Positions 8,128-18,412 of a DNA stretch of 62,960 nt are shown here, piece after piece. Source of the stretch: Bacteroides sp. GTDB lineage: Bacteria; Bacteroidota; Bacteroidia; Bacteroidales; Muribaculaceae. Every line of letters starts with the position of its first letter. Within the stretch, counting starts at the first letter, position 1. The position numbers and the translations under genes were made by a program. Location: NCBI GenBank assembly GCA_014802015.1, contig JAAVDB010000004.1, positions 1 to 62,960 of the forward strand. The letters are read 5' to 3'. Under the pieces are notes generated by a model that ran no database searches, was not told where the DNA came from, and saw only the letters and a program-made list of their open reading frames with translations.

Positions 8128-9837
8128 ATGGATACCAACACAACTCCAGTCACTCCGGCCGAAAATGAGGCCCGTGGCATGAATTTTGTCGAGGAGACAG
8201 TATACAACGACCTTCAGGCCGGCCGTAACGGCGGACGACTCAACACACGTTTCCCACCCGAGCCCAACGGCTATCTGCACATCGGTCACGCTAAAGCTAT
8301 CTGCATGGACTTCGGCATCGCCGAAAAGTTTGGAGGCACATGCAATCTCCGCTTCGACGACACCAACCCCGTCAAGGAGGATGTAGAGTATGTCGACGCT
8401 ATCCGTGACGACATCCATTGGCTCGGTTTTGACTGGGGCGACCGTGAGTATTATGCATCCGACTACTTCCCTCAGCTCTACGATCTGGCCATACGCCTCA
8501 TCAAGGAGGGCAAAGCATACGTCGACGACCAGAGTTCGGAAGAGATAGCAGCGCAGAAAGGCACCCCCACACAGCCCGGTGTCGAGAGCCCTTACCGTAA
8601 CCGTTCGGTCGAGGAAAACCTTGACCTGTTCACCCGTATGAACGCCGGTGAATTTGAGGAAGGCTCACGCGTGTTACGTGCCAAAATCGACATGGCCAAC
8701 CCCAACATGCACTTCCGTGACCCCATCATGTACCGCATCATCAAGACTCCCCACCACCGCACAGGCACACAGTGGAAAGTCTATCCGATGTACGACTTCG
8801 CACACGGCCAGAGCGACTATTTCGAGGGAGTGACCCACTCGATATGCACACTTGAGTTCACCGTTCACCGTCCGCTCTACGAATACTTCGTCAAGGAGCT
8901 GGCCGATGACAGCTACTGCCCCCGACAGATCGAGTTCAACCGCCTCAACCTCACTTACACGGTCATGTCCAAGCGCAAACTTCTCCAGCTTGTCAAGGAG
9001 GGTCTTGTAGCCGGATGGGATGACCCCCGTATGCCGACCATCTCAGGTCTGCGCCGCCGCGGCTTCACACCGCGCTCGATACGCAACTTTATCGACGCGA
9101 TCGGTTATACCAAATACGAGGCCCTCAACTCTATCTCGCTGCTCGAACACGCAGTCCGCGACGATCTCAACAAGGTAGCGACACGTGGCATGGCAGTAAT
9201 CAATCCCGTCAAGGTCATTATCACCAACTATCCCGAAGGTGAGACCGAGACGGTGGAGATGGAGAACAATCCTGAAGAACCGGGCAGCGGCACACACAAG
9301 ATGCCCTTCTCACGCGAGATTTACATCGAGCGCGACGACTTCATGGAGAATCCTCCCAAGAAATTCTTCCGTCTCGCACCCGACGGTGAAGTACGTCTCA
9401 AAGGCGCATACATCATCAAGTGCACAGGGGTGAAGAAAGATGCCGACGGCAACATCGAGGAGATCTACTGTACCTATGACCCCGACACACGCAGCGGCCT
9501 TCCCGGCAGCGCACGTAAAGTCAAGGGCACACTCCACTGGGTGTCAGCCCCGACCGCAGTCAATGCGACAGCACGTATATATGACCGTCTGTTCTGTGTC
9601 GAGAATCCTGCCGCCGAGACCGAACGCGATTTCCGCGAGATGCTCAATCCCGACTCGCTCAAAGTCATCGAAGGCATCAAGGTAGAACCTTACCTTGCAG
9701 AGATAGCCAAGCCCGGAGTGCCCCTGCAGTTCCAGCGCATCGGCTACTTCACGCTCGACCCCGACTCGACACCCGAACACCTTATCTTCAACCGCACTAT
9801 CGCTCTCAAGGATTCCTGGGAGAAAATCAATAAGTAA
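8128..9837 (+). CDS. glnS: Glutaminyl-tRNA synthetase
   Basis: The enzyme charges tRNA-Gln with glutamine in the cytoplasm. The 569-residue class I synthetase carries PPEPNGYLHIGHAKA (residues 43-57, HIGH motif) and VMSKRKL near residue 280 (KMSKS equivalent). The stretch PHHRTGTQWKVYPMYDFAHG-type sequence, with YPMYDFAHGQSDYFEGVTHS near 220, is typical of GlnRS, and the C-terminal half is the anticodon-binding barrel pair. The presence of glnS implies direct charging of tRNA-Gln. A hairpin at 9849-9879 follows. Confidence 0.97.
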   Translation: MDTNTTPVTPAENEARGMNFVEETVYNDLQAGRNGGRLNTRFPPEPNGYLHIGHAKAICMDFGIAEKFGGTCNLRFDDTNPVKEDVEYVDAIRDDIHWLGFDWGDREYYASDYFPQLYDLAIRLIKEGKAYVDDQSSEEIAAQKGTPTQPGVESPYRNRSVEENLDLFTRMNAGEFEEGSRVLRAKIDMANPNMHFRDPIMYRIIKTPHHRTGTQWKVYPMYDFAHGQSDYFEGVTHSICTLEFTVHRPLYEYFVKELADDSYCPRQIEFNRLNLTYTVMSKRKLLQLVKEGLVAGWDDPRMPTISGLRRRGFTPRSIRNFIDAIGYTKYEALNSISLLEHAVRDDLNKVATRGMAVINPVKVIITNYPEGETETVEMENNPEEPGSGTHKMPFSREIYIERDDFMENPPKKFFRLAPDGEVRLKGAYIIKCTGVKKDADGNIEEIYCTYDPDTRSGLPGSARKVKGTLHWVSAPTAVNATARIYDRLFCVENPAAETERDFREMLNPDSLKVIEGIKVEPYLAEIAKPGVPLQFQRIGYFTLDPDSTPEHLIFNRTIALKDSWEKINK

Positions 9838-9848
9838 ATGAATCATAC

Positions 9849-9879
9849 GGGACAGCACCGCACCATGCGGAGCTGTCCC
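9849..9879 (+). terminator. Hairpin after glnS
   Basis: GGGACAGC (9849-9856) pairs with GCTGTCCC (9872-9879), extended by CCGC/GCGG. Only a short CTTT follows, so termination may be partial before the TPR gene. Confidence 0.6.
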
Positions 9880-9910
9880 CTTTACACTTATAAGCACCGA
9901 CACACCTCGA

Positions 9911-11401
9911 ATGGACGAAAACAGCAACGGCGCAAACGACGACTCACGTCAGGGACTGTATAACGAATTTGAATCAGAGATAGTCAAGGCCGGCAATCCT
10001 GAAGCATATTTCGATGAGGCCGACCTCATCGAAATATTTGATTATGCGTCTGACATGGACAATTATATAGTCAAGATGGAAGTGCTGCTCTACGGAGCAC
10101 GCCACTATCCGTCGAGCGAAGCACTCGCCACCCGCCGTGCATGGTTCTACTCATCGTTTGGTGAGATGGAGGCCGCCGCCGATGTGAACAACCGCGTCAG
10201 CAACGGCGGACTGCTCAACCGTCTGCTCACACTGCGTGCCGAGGGAGCCACCGACTCACCCGACACACGTGCCCGTCTTGATGCCATGATTGATGCAGCC
10301 GCCGACCTTGGCGACGAGGACGTCATACAGCTCGTCGATTATTGCGCCGAGTGTGGCATGCTCGACTGGATCGAGGACAACCGCAAACGCATCGAAGCAA
10401 AATGCTCATACACACCGACATTCATTTACGAATACGCTGACCGAGCCGAGGATCTCGGCGACCTGACCACCGCGCGGCGCTTGTTTGAAGAACTCACCAT
10501 GATGGAGCCGTTCACCATCGACTTCTGGCTCAGGCTGTCAGCCGTTCAGATAACCGAAGGTGACTTTGACGAAGCCCTCGCGTCAGCCGACTACGCCATT
10601 GCGGTCGACAGCGGTTGCCTCGAAGCCTTGAGGCTCAAGGGGCGCGCCATGTACCGACTGGGATGCGACAAGAACGACGTGGCCCGTATATTCCGCACCG
10701 TACTTGACCATCCCGAATCAAACGACTCGGACGCATCGGCATACGCAGCTACTCTGATAGAACTCGGACGCACAGACGAAGCCGTACGTCTGCTCGAAGA
10801 GACCATACTGCGTCATCCGATGGCTCAGATGCCGATCGATCTGCTCATGAATGTGGATTTCAAGCGTGCCGAGCCATACATACTCAATGTAGCCGAGAAA
10901 GCTGCGTTCACACGTGACACCGTCATAGCATGGGCCAAGGAGCACATAGCCAACGGACGCACCGATGTAGCGGCGATGCTCGCACTCCTTTTCCGTAAAC
11001 AGTTCATCAGCTCTCCCGACCTCGGATTTCTGACTGAACTGCTGTATATCAATAAGATGTACTCCGAGACCGTCAGTACGGTCGAAGAATCGTTCGGAAA
11101 CATCTACGAAGAGATCCGTCCCGAGCCGGGTGTAGTATTCCCCTACATTATGAGTCTTGTACGCCTCGGCCGAAGTGACCGCGCACTCGAACTGTCACAT
11201 CATTATCTCTCTGACATAGACACATTCATGCAGATGCCGCAGACCATGTCCGAATTGCGTGGCATAATGCTTGTCCCCTACTCCTCACCATCGGCCACAG
11301 CATGTATGCACATAGGATACGCCGCACTGCTGCGCAGCATCATCAATGCCCTCACTGCTCCCGTACCGATGCCCCCCGATGAATACGATCCGCTGGGCTA
11401 A
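9911..11401 (+). CDS. Tetratricopeptide-repeat protein
   Basis: The 496-residue protein has no signal peptide and no membrane segment, so it is probably cytoplasmic. It is rich in paired amphipathic helices with TPR character, for example LGDLTTARRLFEELTMMEP near 178-196, EGDFDEALASADYAIAVDSG near 218-237 and LGRTDEAVRLLEETILRHP near 288-306. TPR proteins act as protein-binding scaffolds, and no catalytic motif is visible. It sits between glnS and a secreted amylase-like protein with 73- and 44-base gaps. The product is recognised only at the level of the repeat; its partner is unknown. Confidence 0.8.
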   Translation: MDENSNGANDDSRQGLYNEFESEIVKAGNPEAYFDEADLIEIFDYASDMDNYIVKMEVLLYGARHYPSSEALATRRAWFYSSFGEMEAAADVNNRVSNGGLLNRLLTLRAEGATDSPDTRARLDAMIDAAADLGDEDVIQLVDYCAECGMLDWIEDNRKRIEAKCSYTPTFIYEYADRAEDLGDLTTARRLFEELTMMEPFTIDFWLRLSAVQITEGDFDEALASADYAIAVDSGCLEALRLKGRAMYRLGCDKNDVARIFRTVLDHPESNDSDASAYAATLIELGRTDEAVRLLEETILRHPMAQMPIDLLMNVDFKRAEPYILNVAEKAAFTRDTVIAWAKEHIANGRTDVAAMLALLFRKQFISSPDLGFLTELLYINKMYSETVSTVEESFGNIYEEIRPEPGVVFPYIMSLVRLGRSDRALELSHHYLSDIDTFMQMPQTMSELRGIMLVPYSSPSATACMHIGYAALLRSIINALTAPVPMPPDEYDPLG

Positions 11402-11445
11402 CGGCGTGTGATTGACCTCTAATACCTAATGACATCCATACATAT

Positions 11446-12900
11446 ATGAATTGCCGCATCCTCTTCCTTCTGATTCTGATGTCTCTGTCATCACTGATGT
11501 CACACAGCCATGCAGAAGCTAAGAATCCATCTCTCACCCACGCTTCGCGGATGATCATATATGAGATACAGCTACGGGACTTCACAGGCACTCCCGGCAA
11601 AGCACTCGGCGACGGTACTGCCGCTAAAATGATGCAGAGCGTGCCGGCCCTCAAGAACTACGGTGGCACCCCTCTCGACTATCTGCATCATCTCGGCATC
11701 GATGCGATACTGCTTACTCCCGACGAGGCATACGGCACATCCGACGACTATAGGACCCTCATTAAGGCGGCACATGAACGCGATATAGAGGTAATACTCG
11801 CGCTCAACGGTGATATCAGTTATGACGCTGTCGAACACCGGGTCACGGATTTCGATGCTGACGGGTTAAGCATCGACACGGATGACAGTACAGTCCGGAA
11901 TCTCTACGACCGCCTGTCGGCCAACCATCCTGACATATATTTCATAAACCGCTCCAAAACTGCTACGGACAGCGAGGGTATTTTAATCACGACCAATCTG
12001 AATGAAGCAGCCGCACGATATGCAGGCGGACAGCTTGACAATGCATCACTTGACCCTCTATGCGATTCAAGTAGCTACAGCGCGGTAAGTTATGTAGAGA
12101 GTTACGACACCGAGCGTGTGGCTTATAGGGTGAAAACCGACGGAGTGCAGGGCGTAAAGGGCAACGACACATCTTCAGCTACCAACCGCATGCGCCGACT
12201 CGGATCACTTGCAGCACAGATGCTCATGAGTCCCGGCCCACATCTCATCCGGCAATTTGAGGAACTGGGTGCCGACCAGATAAGCCTCAATGCAGACGGG
12301 ACACCCAATCAGGCACCCAAGACCGTTGTTTGGAATAACATCAACAATGCCCTCTATCGGACTCTTCACGACACGTACTCATCACTCTGCGGCATACGCC
12401 GGCAATATCCGGGACTATTCGACGGGACTGCATCATGCCGTGCATCGTTGTCCTCAGCTACGGAACGTTATATATCGCTATCTGACAACACCTTAGAATT
12501 ACATCTCGTAGTAAATCCGGCCGTGAGCGGGACGGTAGTCATATCTCCGGCCGATGCTGTCACAGGCTCACCGGCCGACCTTTCCGCACCCGGATACCGA
12601 CTGCTTGCCTCAAGTCCTGACGTCACGCCATCTGTCACCCCGGCCGGTGTATCACTACCCGGAGGAGCATTTGCCGTATATATGCGTGAACGTGAGAGTG
12701 CGATCTCAGGCATTACGCCGGATGCACCTGTGGGGCCGCACTTCGATCTCATCGACGGAGTCGTACATCCGCACGGGCACTACAGCTCAATGACTATCCA
12801 CACCATTGCCGGAGCGGAAATTTCATCAGGATCGCGTCTCATCCCCGGCCTATATCTGGTCACCATCGACGGGATTACCGTCAAAATCGTCGTGCGGTGA
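11446..12900 (+). CDS. Secreted alpha-amylase-like (GH13) protein with degenerate active site
   Basis: A signal peptide (residues 1 to about 25, ending SHSHAEA) precedes a shortened GH13-like barrel. Recognisable blocks are MIIYEIQLRDFT (36-47), YLHHLGIDAILLTPDEAYGT (79-98), DYRTLIKAAHERDIEVIL (101-118), DADGLSID (137-144), YVESYDTER (216-224) and MSPGPHLIRQFEELGAD, which match Bacteroidetes SusA-type amylases in order. The region normally holding DxVxNH reads LALNGDIS, the DGFRFD block lacks its arginine (DGLSID), the acid/base glutamate block reads FINRS, and the HD of the last block is YD. I therefore expect no normal hydrolase activity; binding is possible. The C-terminal 140 residues resemble beta-sandwich segments. 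Confidence 0.72.
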   Translation: MNCRILFLLILMSLSSLMSHSHAEAKNPSLTHASRMIIYEIQLRDFTGTPGKALGDGTAAKMMQSVPALKNYGGTPLDYLHHLGIDAILLTPDEAYGTSDDYRTLIKAAHERDIEVILALNGDISYDAVEHRVTDFDADGLSIDTDDSTVRNLYDRLSANHPDIYFINRSKTATDSEGILITTNLNEAAARYAGGQLDNASLDPLCDSSSYSAVSYVESYDTERVAYRVKTDGVQGVKGNDTSSATNRMRRLGSLAAQMLMSPGPHLIRQFEELGADQISLNADGTPNQAPKTVVWNNINNALYRTLHDTYSSLCGIRRQYPGLFDGTASCRASLSSATERYISLSDNTLELHLVVNPAVSGTVVISPADAVTGSPADLSAPGYRLLASSPDVTPSVTPAGVSLPGGAFAVYMRERESAISGITPDAPVGPHFDLIDGVVHPHGHYSSMTIHTIAGAEISSGSRLIPGLYLVTIDGITVKIVVR

Positions 12901-12922
12901 TCATACCCGGAACAGCAAAACA

Positions 12923-12964
12923 AAAAAGCGAGCCTGACGGGCCGCTCAACGGGCCGTCAGGCTC
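12923..12964 (-). terminator. Terminator of the small barrel gene
   Basis: GAGCCTGACGG (12930-12940) pairs with CCGTCAGGCTC (12954-12964). On the minus strand the hairpin is followed by GCTTTTTTG (12929-12923), so it ends the 13543-13004 gene; it may also stop plus-strand reads from 12900. Confidence 0.78.
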
Positions 12965-13003
12965 TACGTAAATACTTGTGTCTTTATATAAAAATATCGC
13001 TAT

Positions 13004-13543
13004 TTAAAAGTTATAATAGAGACCGAACATCAGGTTGTTGCTGTTGAGGTCAAGTCCCCAGTTCTCAGCAGCGCCATTGTTCTTGGCAGGACGGTTACCG
13101 CTCTGATAACCGAGGAATCCCACGTGAGCGACGAGGCTGAGTTTCTTACTGATATTGTACGAGATACCGGGGCGGAGGCCGATGCCATACTCGACAGCTG
13201 TACTGCCCTCTGCACGACCGATACCGAAATCAACACCACCGTCAATGAAGAGGCTTACGCGGTCATTCTTGAAGTAAGAATAACGGGCATAAGGATTAAC
13301 CTTAAACACAGTCTTTTCTTCGCCATTGGTCTTGCGGTATGAAACGCCGAGCACTGAACCTACGGCGAAATTATCGGTAAGATTATATCCTAATTCAGGA
13401 AGCACGGTCACCTGAGTAGTCTTGAGTCCGCTTGTCTCCTGAGTTGTACGTCCGAATGTTAACTGACCACCTGCATACCAGCTCTGAGCCGATGCACCTA
13501 ATGTCATGACTGCCATGACTGCCATAAGTAAAAACTTCTTCAT
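13004..13543 (-). CDS. Small outer-membrane beta-barrel protein
   Basis: A signal peptide (MKKFLLMAVMAVMTLGASA, cleavage before QS) precedes 160 residues of alternating short beta-strands with aromatic residues, ending in LMFGLYYNF with the C-terminal phenylalanine needed for barrel assembly. Size (179 residues) and pattern fit the OmpX/OmpW-like porin-family barrels common in Bacteroidales. No ligand can be assigned. It is a single-gene unit with its own terminator. Confidence 0.8.
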   Translation of the reverse strand: MKKFLLMAVMAVMTLGASAQSWYAGGQLTFGRTTQETSGLKTTQVTVLPELGYNLTDNFAVGSVLGVSYRKTNGEEKTVFKVNPYARYSYFKNDRVSLFIDGGVDFGIGRAEGSTAVEYGIGLRPGISYNISKKLSLVAHVGFLGYQSGNRPAKNNGAAENWGLDLNSNNLMFGLYYNF

Positions 13544-13734
13544 AACTAATGTGTGTTAGATGTTAGTACAGAATTTATTTACAATCAATTTTTAAAACTT
13601 TTACATAGACCTAAACAACCGAAAGTTTAAAAAAGTTGAATCAAGTGTAAAAAATCTATCGTCACATTGTCAAAATATAACTGTCACACGATAAATTAGA
13701 CAGCGCGTAAGGCTATAATTTCATCGGATTTTTG

Positions 13735-13742
13735 TATTTTTG
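13735..13742 (+). promoter_or_regulatory. valS promoter (-7 box)
   Basis: TATTTTTG followed by CACC, 43 bases before the valS ATG. The gap 13544-13785 otherwise holds only AT-rich sequence. Confidence 0.5.
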
Positions 13743-13785
13743 CACCTAAATTACAAAAAATCTATATCAACAAGACATAACACTC

Positions 13786-16398
13786 ATGGAAGAAATAGCC
13801 CCCAAGTATGATCCTCGCGCTGTCGAGGACCGCTGGTATGCCTACTGGATGGACCATAAACTGTTTCACTCCGAGCCTGACGCCCGCGAGCCGTTCACTA
13901 TCGTCATCCCGCCGCCCAACGTCACCGGCATACTCCACATGGGGCACATGCTCAACAATACTATTCAGGACATCCTCATGCGCCGCGCCCGTCTCATGGG
14001 CAAGAACGCCCTGTGGGTACCCGGCACCGACCACGCGGCCATCGCTACCGAGGCCAAGGTAGTAAACAAGCTTGCTGCCGAGGGCATCAAGAAGAGCGAC
14101 CTCACACGCGAACAGTTTCTCGAACACGCGTGGGAGTGGAAAGAAAAGCACGGTGGCATCATCCTCGAACAGCTCAAGAAACTCGGTGCTTCATGCGACT
14201 GGGACCGCACAGCGTTCACCATGGACGAAATCCGCTCCAAGAGCGTCATCCACGTATTTGTCGACCTGTATCGCAAGGGCCTGATCTACCGTGGCAAGCG
14301 CATGGTCAACTGGGATCCCAAGGCCAAAACCGCCCTATCTGACATTGAAGTCGTATATAAGGAGGAGCACTCCAAACTCTATTACCTCCGTTACAAGATC
14401 GTCGGTGAGGACGGATATGCAATCGTGGCCACCACACGTCCCGAGACCATCATGGGCGACACTGCAATGTGCATCAACCCCGAGGATCCGAAAAATCAGC
14501 ATCTTCGCGGCAAGAAAGTGATCGTACCCCTCGTAGGACGCGAGATTCCTGTCATAGAGGACACTTACGTCGACATCAACTTCGGTACAGGCTGCCTCAA
14601 AGTGACCCCGGCACATGACATGAACGACAACATGCTCGGCGAAAAGCATGGACTTGAGACCATTGATATCTTCAATGACGACGCCACCATCAGCGAGGCT
14701 GCCGGCATGTACGTAGGCATGGACCGATTCGCTTGCCGCGAGCAGATCGCCAAAGACCTCGTCGAAGCCGGACTCATCGAGAAAATCGAGGAGTATGAGA
14801 ACAAGGTCGGATACTCCGAGCGCAACCAGGACACCGTCACCGAGCCGCGCCTGAGCGACCAGTGGTTCCTCAAGATGCAGCATCTCGCCGAGCCGGCACT
14901 GGCATCGGTAGAGGACGGCATCATCAAGTTCGTACCCGAAAAGTTCAAGACCACCTACCGCCGCTGGCTCACCGACATCCGTGACTGGTGTATCTCACGC
15001 CAGCTCTGGTGGGGACACCGCGTACCCGCCTATTACCTGCCCGACGGCTCGTTTGTCGTAGCCGAGACCACCGAGGAGGCTCTCGCTCTCGCTCAGGAAA
15101 AGGATCCCGCGCTCACTGCCGCCGATCTGCGTCAGGACGAAGATTGTCTCGACACATGGTTCTCGTCATGGCTCTGGCCTATCTCGCTGTTCAACGGCAT
15201 CCTCGATCCCGATAACGAGGAGATCAAATATTATTATCCCACCTCCGACCTCGTGACCGGCCCGGACATCATCTTCTTCTGGGTGGCACGTATGATTATG
15301 GCCGGATACGAATATATGGGCAAACAGCCGTTCAACAACGTATACTTCACCGGTATCGTACGCGATGAGATCGGCCGTAAGATGTCAAAGCAGCTCGGCA
15401 ACTCACCCGACCCGCTGGAACTCATCGCCGACTATGGCGCCGACGGCGTGCGCATGGGCATCATGCTCTCGGCTCCTGCCGGTAACGACATATTCTTTGA
15501 CAAGAAGCTCTGTGAGAACGGCCGTAATTTCTGCAACAAGATCTGGAACGCATTCCGCCTCGTCAAGGGTTGGGAGGTCGATCCGACCCTCGACCAGCCG
15601 TCAAGCTCGGCTACAGCAGTCAAATGGTTTGAGAGCCTGTTGAGCCGCGCCATTACCGAGATCAACGACTCGTTCGAGAAATTCCGTATCTCGGAAGCTC
15701 TGATGAGCGTATACCGTCTGTTCCGTGATGAATTTTCGTCATGGTATCTCGAAATGGTCAAACCCGAATATCAGAAACCAATCGACCGTACCACATACGA
15801 GGCGACAATCGGATTCTTCGATGCACTGCTCCGTCTGCTCCACCCATTCATGCCCTTCATCACCGAAGAGCTGTGGCAGCATATCGGCGATCGCCGCGAG
15901 GGTGAATCCATCATGTATGCATCAATGCCTGCGGCCGGCGCCATCGATTCCGAACTGCTCGAGAAGGTCGAGAAGGCTAAGGAGATCGTCAACGGCGTGC
16001 GTGGTGTACGTGCACAGCGCAACATACCAAACCGCGAGAAACTCACTCTGCTCGCCATCAACGAGGAGGTAGAACTGGCTGATGTAATCACCCGTCTCGC
16101 ACTGCTCGAAAAGGTCGCTACAGCCACTGAGAAGGATCCGGCCGCCGCATCGTTCCTCGTAGGCACCACCGAGTTCAACATCCCTCTGCTCAACAATATC
16201 GATGTCGAGGCTGAGAAGGCCAAGATAGCCAAGGAGATCGACTATTACGAAGGATTCAAAAAGTCAGTCGAAAAGAAGCTATCCAACGAGCGTTTCGTAG
16301 CCAATGCACCGGCAGCCGTTGTGGAGGGAGAGCGTAAGAAACTGGCCGATGCCGAAACTAAACTCGCCACACTGCGCGCCACTCTCGCCGCACTCTGA
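13786..16398 (+). CDS. valS: Valyl-tRNA synthetase
   Basis: ValRS charges tRNA-Val and edits misactivated threonine. The 870-residue class I enzyme has [15 protein letters not shown] near residues 43-57 (HIGH motif) and [14 protein letters not shown] near 527-540 (KMSKS). The editing domain includes [17 protein letters not shown] near 217-233. A C-terminal coiled coil (about 800-870) is rich in E, K and A, as is typical of ValRS. It begins a plus-strand run that continues into cvpA after 35 bases. Confidence 0.98.
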   Translation: MEEIAPKYDPRAVEDRWYAYWMDHKLFHSEPDAREPFTIVIPPPNVTGILHMGHMLNNTIQDILMRRARLMGKNALWVPGTDHAAIATEAKVVNKLAAEGIKKSDLTREQFLEHAWEWKEKHGGIILEQLKKLGASCDWDRTAFTMDEIRSKSVIHVFVDLYRKGLIYRGKRMVNWDPKAKTALSDIEVVYKEEHSKLYYLRYKIVGEDGYAIVATTRPETIMGDTAMCINPEDPKNQHLRGKKVIVPLVGREIPVIEDTYVDINFGTGCLKVTPAHDMNDNMLGEKHGLETIDIFNDDATISEAAGMYVGMDRFACREQIAKDLVEAGLIEKIEEYENKVGYSERNQDTVTEPRLSDQWFLKMQHLAEPALASVEDGIIKFVPEKFKTTYRRWLTDIRDWCISRQLWWGHRVPAYYLPDGSFVVAETTEEALALAQEKDPALTAADLRQDEDCLDTWFSSWLWPISLFNGILDPDNEEIKYYYPTSDLVTGPDIIFFWVARMIMAGYEYMGKQPFNNVYFTGIVRDEIGRKMSKQLGNSPDPLELIADYGADGVRMGIMLSAPAGNDIFFDKKLCENGRNFCNKIWNAFRLVKGWEVDPTLDQPSSSATAVKWFESLLSRAITEINDSFEKFRISEALMSVYRLFRDEFSSWYLEMVKPEYQKPIDRTTYEATIGFFDALLRLLHPFMPFITEELWQHIGDRREGESIMYASMPAAGAIDSELLEKVEKAKEIVNGVRGVRAQRNIPNREKLTLLAINEEVELADVITRLALLEKVATATEKDPAAASFLVGTTEFNIPLLNNIDVEAEKAKIAKEIDYYEGFKKSVEKKLSNERFVANAPAAVVEGERKKLADAETKLATLRATLAAL

Positions 16399-16433
16399 TC
16401 ACATACCGAACGAAGGCATAGCTCGACACTGAC

Positions 16434-16949
16434 ATGACCGTTATCGATATAATAATATTAGCCGTCTTTATCCTGTCTGCCGTCATGGGATTCCGCAAGG
16501 GACTCATTAAGCAGATAGGTTCGGTGGCGGCCATATTCTTCGCTCTGATAGCGTGCCGTGTGTTCGGCCCACAACTTGCAGGGGCAGTCATATCGTCAGC
16601 CGGTAAGGACACGAGCTTCATGTCGCACTACTGCGGCACCATACTGGCGTATGCCGGCATATATATAGCGGTATATTATGCCGTGATACTCGTGGCCCGT
16701 TTGCTCAAGACCATAACACACACACTGCTGCTCGGCCCCCTCGACCGGATAGCAGGCGCACTGGTCAATGTGATCAAGTGGTTTATGGCCCTGAGCGTCG
16801 CCCTCAATCTCTACATCACGCTATTCCCCTGCTCGTCACTGAGCAAGGAGTCACGTCTCGGTGCCGGCGGACCACTGCAGTGGACCATCGAGCTTGCCCC
16901 GGCTGCATGGGGTGCCTTCACCGACAAAATTCACGAAAACAATGGATGA
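16434..16949 (+). CDS. cvpA: CvpA family membrane protein
   Basis: CvpA-family proteins are small inner-membrane proteins linked to colicin V export and envelope stress; the biochemical role is unclear. The 171-residue protein opens [27 protein letters not shown], the family signature of a first helix followed by a GFRKGL loop, and has three more membrane segments near 32-48, 66-88 and 100-125. It overlaps the sufB start by 8 bases (ATGGATGA at 16942-16949), which indicates translational coupling. Confidence 0.85.
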   Translation: MTVIDIIILAVFILSAVMGFRKGLIKQIGSVAAIFFALIACRVFGPQLAGAVISSAGKDTSFMSHYCGTILAYAGIYIAVYYAVILVARLLKTITHTLLLGPLDRIAGALVNVIKWFMALSVALNLYITLFPCSSLSKESRLGAGGPLQWTIELAPAAWGAFTDKIHENNG

Positions 16950-18396
16950 CAACAGAAATAATAACGATATACTCCATGACGCGACGTCGGGAGAATACAA
17001 ATATGGTTTCACATCCGACATTGATACCCACATCATCCCCAAGGGGCTGAACGAGGATGTCGTAAGACTCATATCCGCCAAGAAAGGTGAACCGGAATGG
17101 TTGCTCGACTTTCGTCTCAAGGCTTTCCGTTACTGGCTCACGCTCAAAGTGCCCGACTGGGCATATCTTGACATACCCCCCATTGACTTTCAGGACATCA
17201 GCTATTACGCCGAACCTGTCAAGAAGGAGGGGCCCAAGAGTCTTGACGAAGTCGATCCCCAGCTGCTCGACACGTTCAATCGCCTCGGCATACCCCTGGA
17301 GGAACAGAAAGTGCTCTCGGGTATGGCCGTCGACGCGGTGATGGACTCGGTAAGTGTCAAGACCACTCACCGCGAGAAACTGGCCGAAAAGGGCATCATA
17401 TTCTGCTCGATATCCGAAGCCGTCAAGGATTATCCCGATCTGGTCAAGAAATATCTCGGCTCGGTGGTGAGCTATCGCGACAACTTTTACGCCGCACTCA
17501 ACTCGGCGGTCTTCTCGGACGGTTCGTTTGTCTATATCCCCAAGGGAGTGCGCTGCCCGATGGAGCTGTCCACATATTTCCGCATCAATGCCGCAGGCAC
17601 CGGTCAGTTCGAGCGCACGCTCATCGTGGCCGATGACGATGCCTACGTGAGCTATCTGGAAGGATGCACGGCACCTATGCGTGACGAGAATCAGCTGCAT
17701 GCCGCCATCGTCGAGATTATCGTCGAGGATCGTGCCGAGGTCAAATACTCGACCGTCCAGAACTGGTATGCCGGCGATGCCGAGGGGCGCGGAGGCGTAT
17801 ACAACTTCGTCACCAAGCGCGGCCTGTGTCGCGGTGACCACTCCAAGCTCTCGTGGACTCAGGTCGAGACCGGATCGGCTATAACGTGGAAATATCCGTC
17901 ATGCATCCTCAAGGGCGATTATTCACGCGGTGAATTTTACTCCGTGGCCGTGACCCGCAACCATCAGCAAGCTGACACCGGCACTAAAATGATACACCTC
18001 GGCAAAAACTCATCGTCGACCATCGTGTCAAAGGGCATATCGGCCGGATATTCGCAGAACTCCTACCGCGGTCTGGTCAGAGTGGCCCCCGATGCCACGG
18101 GATGCCGCAACTATACGCAATGCGACTCACTGCTCATGGGCAGTCACTGCGGAGCACATACGTTCCCATACATCGACATCCTCAACGATACTGCCATCGT
18201 CGAGCATGAAGCCACGACATCAAAGATCTCGGAAGACCAGCTGTTCTACTGCAATCAGCGCGGCATACCCACCGAGGAGGCCGTTGCACTCATCGTAAAC
18301 GGATATGCCCGTGAGGTGATGAACAAGCTGCCGATGGAGTTTGCCGTCGAGGCTCAGAAGCTGCTCCAGATCTCACTCGAAGGATCGGTAGGATAA
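16942..18396 (+). CDS. sufB: Fe-S cluster assembly scaffold SufB
   Basis: SufB forms the SufBCD scaffold on which Fe-S clusters are built in the cytoplasm. The start at 16942 overlaps the end of cvpA and gives 484 residues, the usual length. Visible landmarks are [11 protein letters not shown] near the N-terminus, [30 protein letters not shown] near 180-208, the beta-helix core, and [13 protein letters not shown] and [21 protein letters not shown] near the C-terminus. SufC, SufD and SufS, normally the next genes, are not here: the following gene is a methyltransferase. The scaffold partners must be encoded elsewhere. Confidence 0.95.
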   Translation: MDDNRNNNDILHDATSGEYKYGFTSDIDTHIIPKGLNEDVVRLISAKKGEPEWLLDFRLKAFRYWLTLKVPDWAYLDIPPIDFQDISYYAEPVKKEGPKSLDEVDPQLLDTFNRLGIPLEEQKVLSGMAVDAVMDSVSVKTTHREKLAEKGIIFCSISEAVKDYPDLVKKYLGSVVSYRDNFYAALNSAVFSDGSFVYIPKGVRCPMELSTYFRINAAGTGQFERTLIVADDDAYVSYLEGCTAPMRDENQLHAAIVEIIVEDRAEVKYSTVQNWYAGDAEGRGGVYNFVTKRGLCRGDHSKLSWTQVETGSAITWKYPSCILKGDYSRGEFYSVAVTRNHQQADTGTKMIHLGKNSSSTIVSKGISAGYSQNSYRGLVRVAPDATGCRNYTQCDSLLMGSHCGAHTFPYIDILNDTAIVEHEATTSKISEDQLFYCNQRGIPTEEAVALIVNGYAREVMNKLPMEFAVEAQKLLQISLEGSVG

Positions 18397-18412
18397 CCAA
18401 CGGAAACTTTGC

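Noticed and set aside
16918..17841. 307-codon minus-strand frame
   Set aside because: Antisense to sufB; a mirror frame with no start context or motif.
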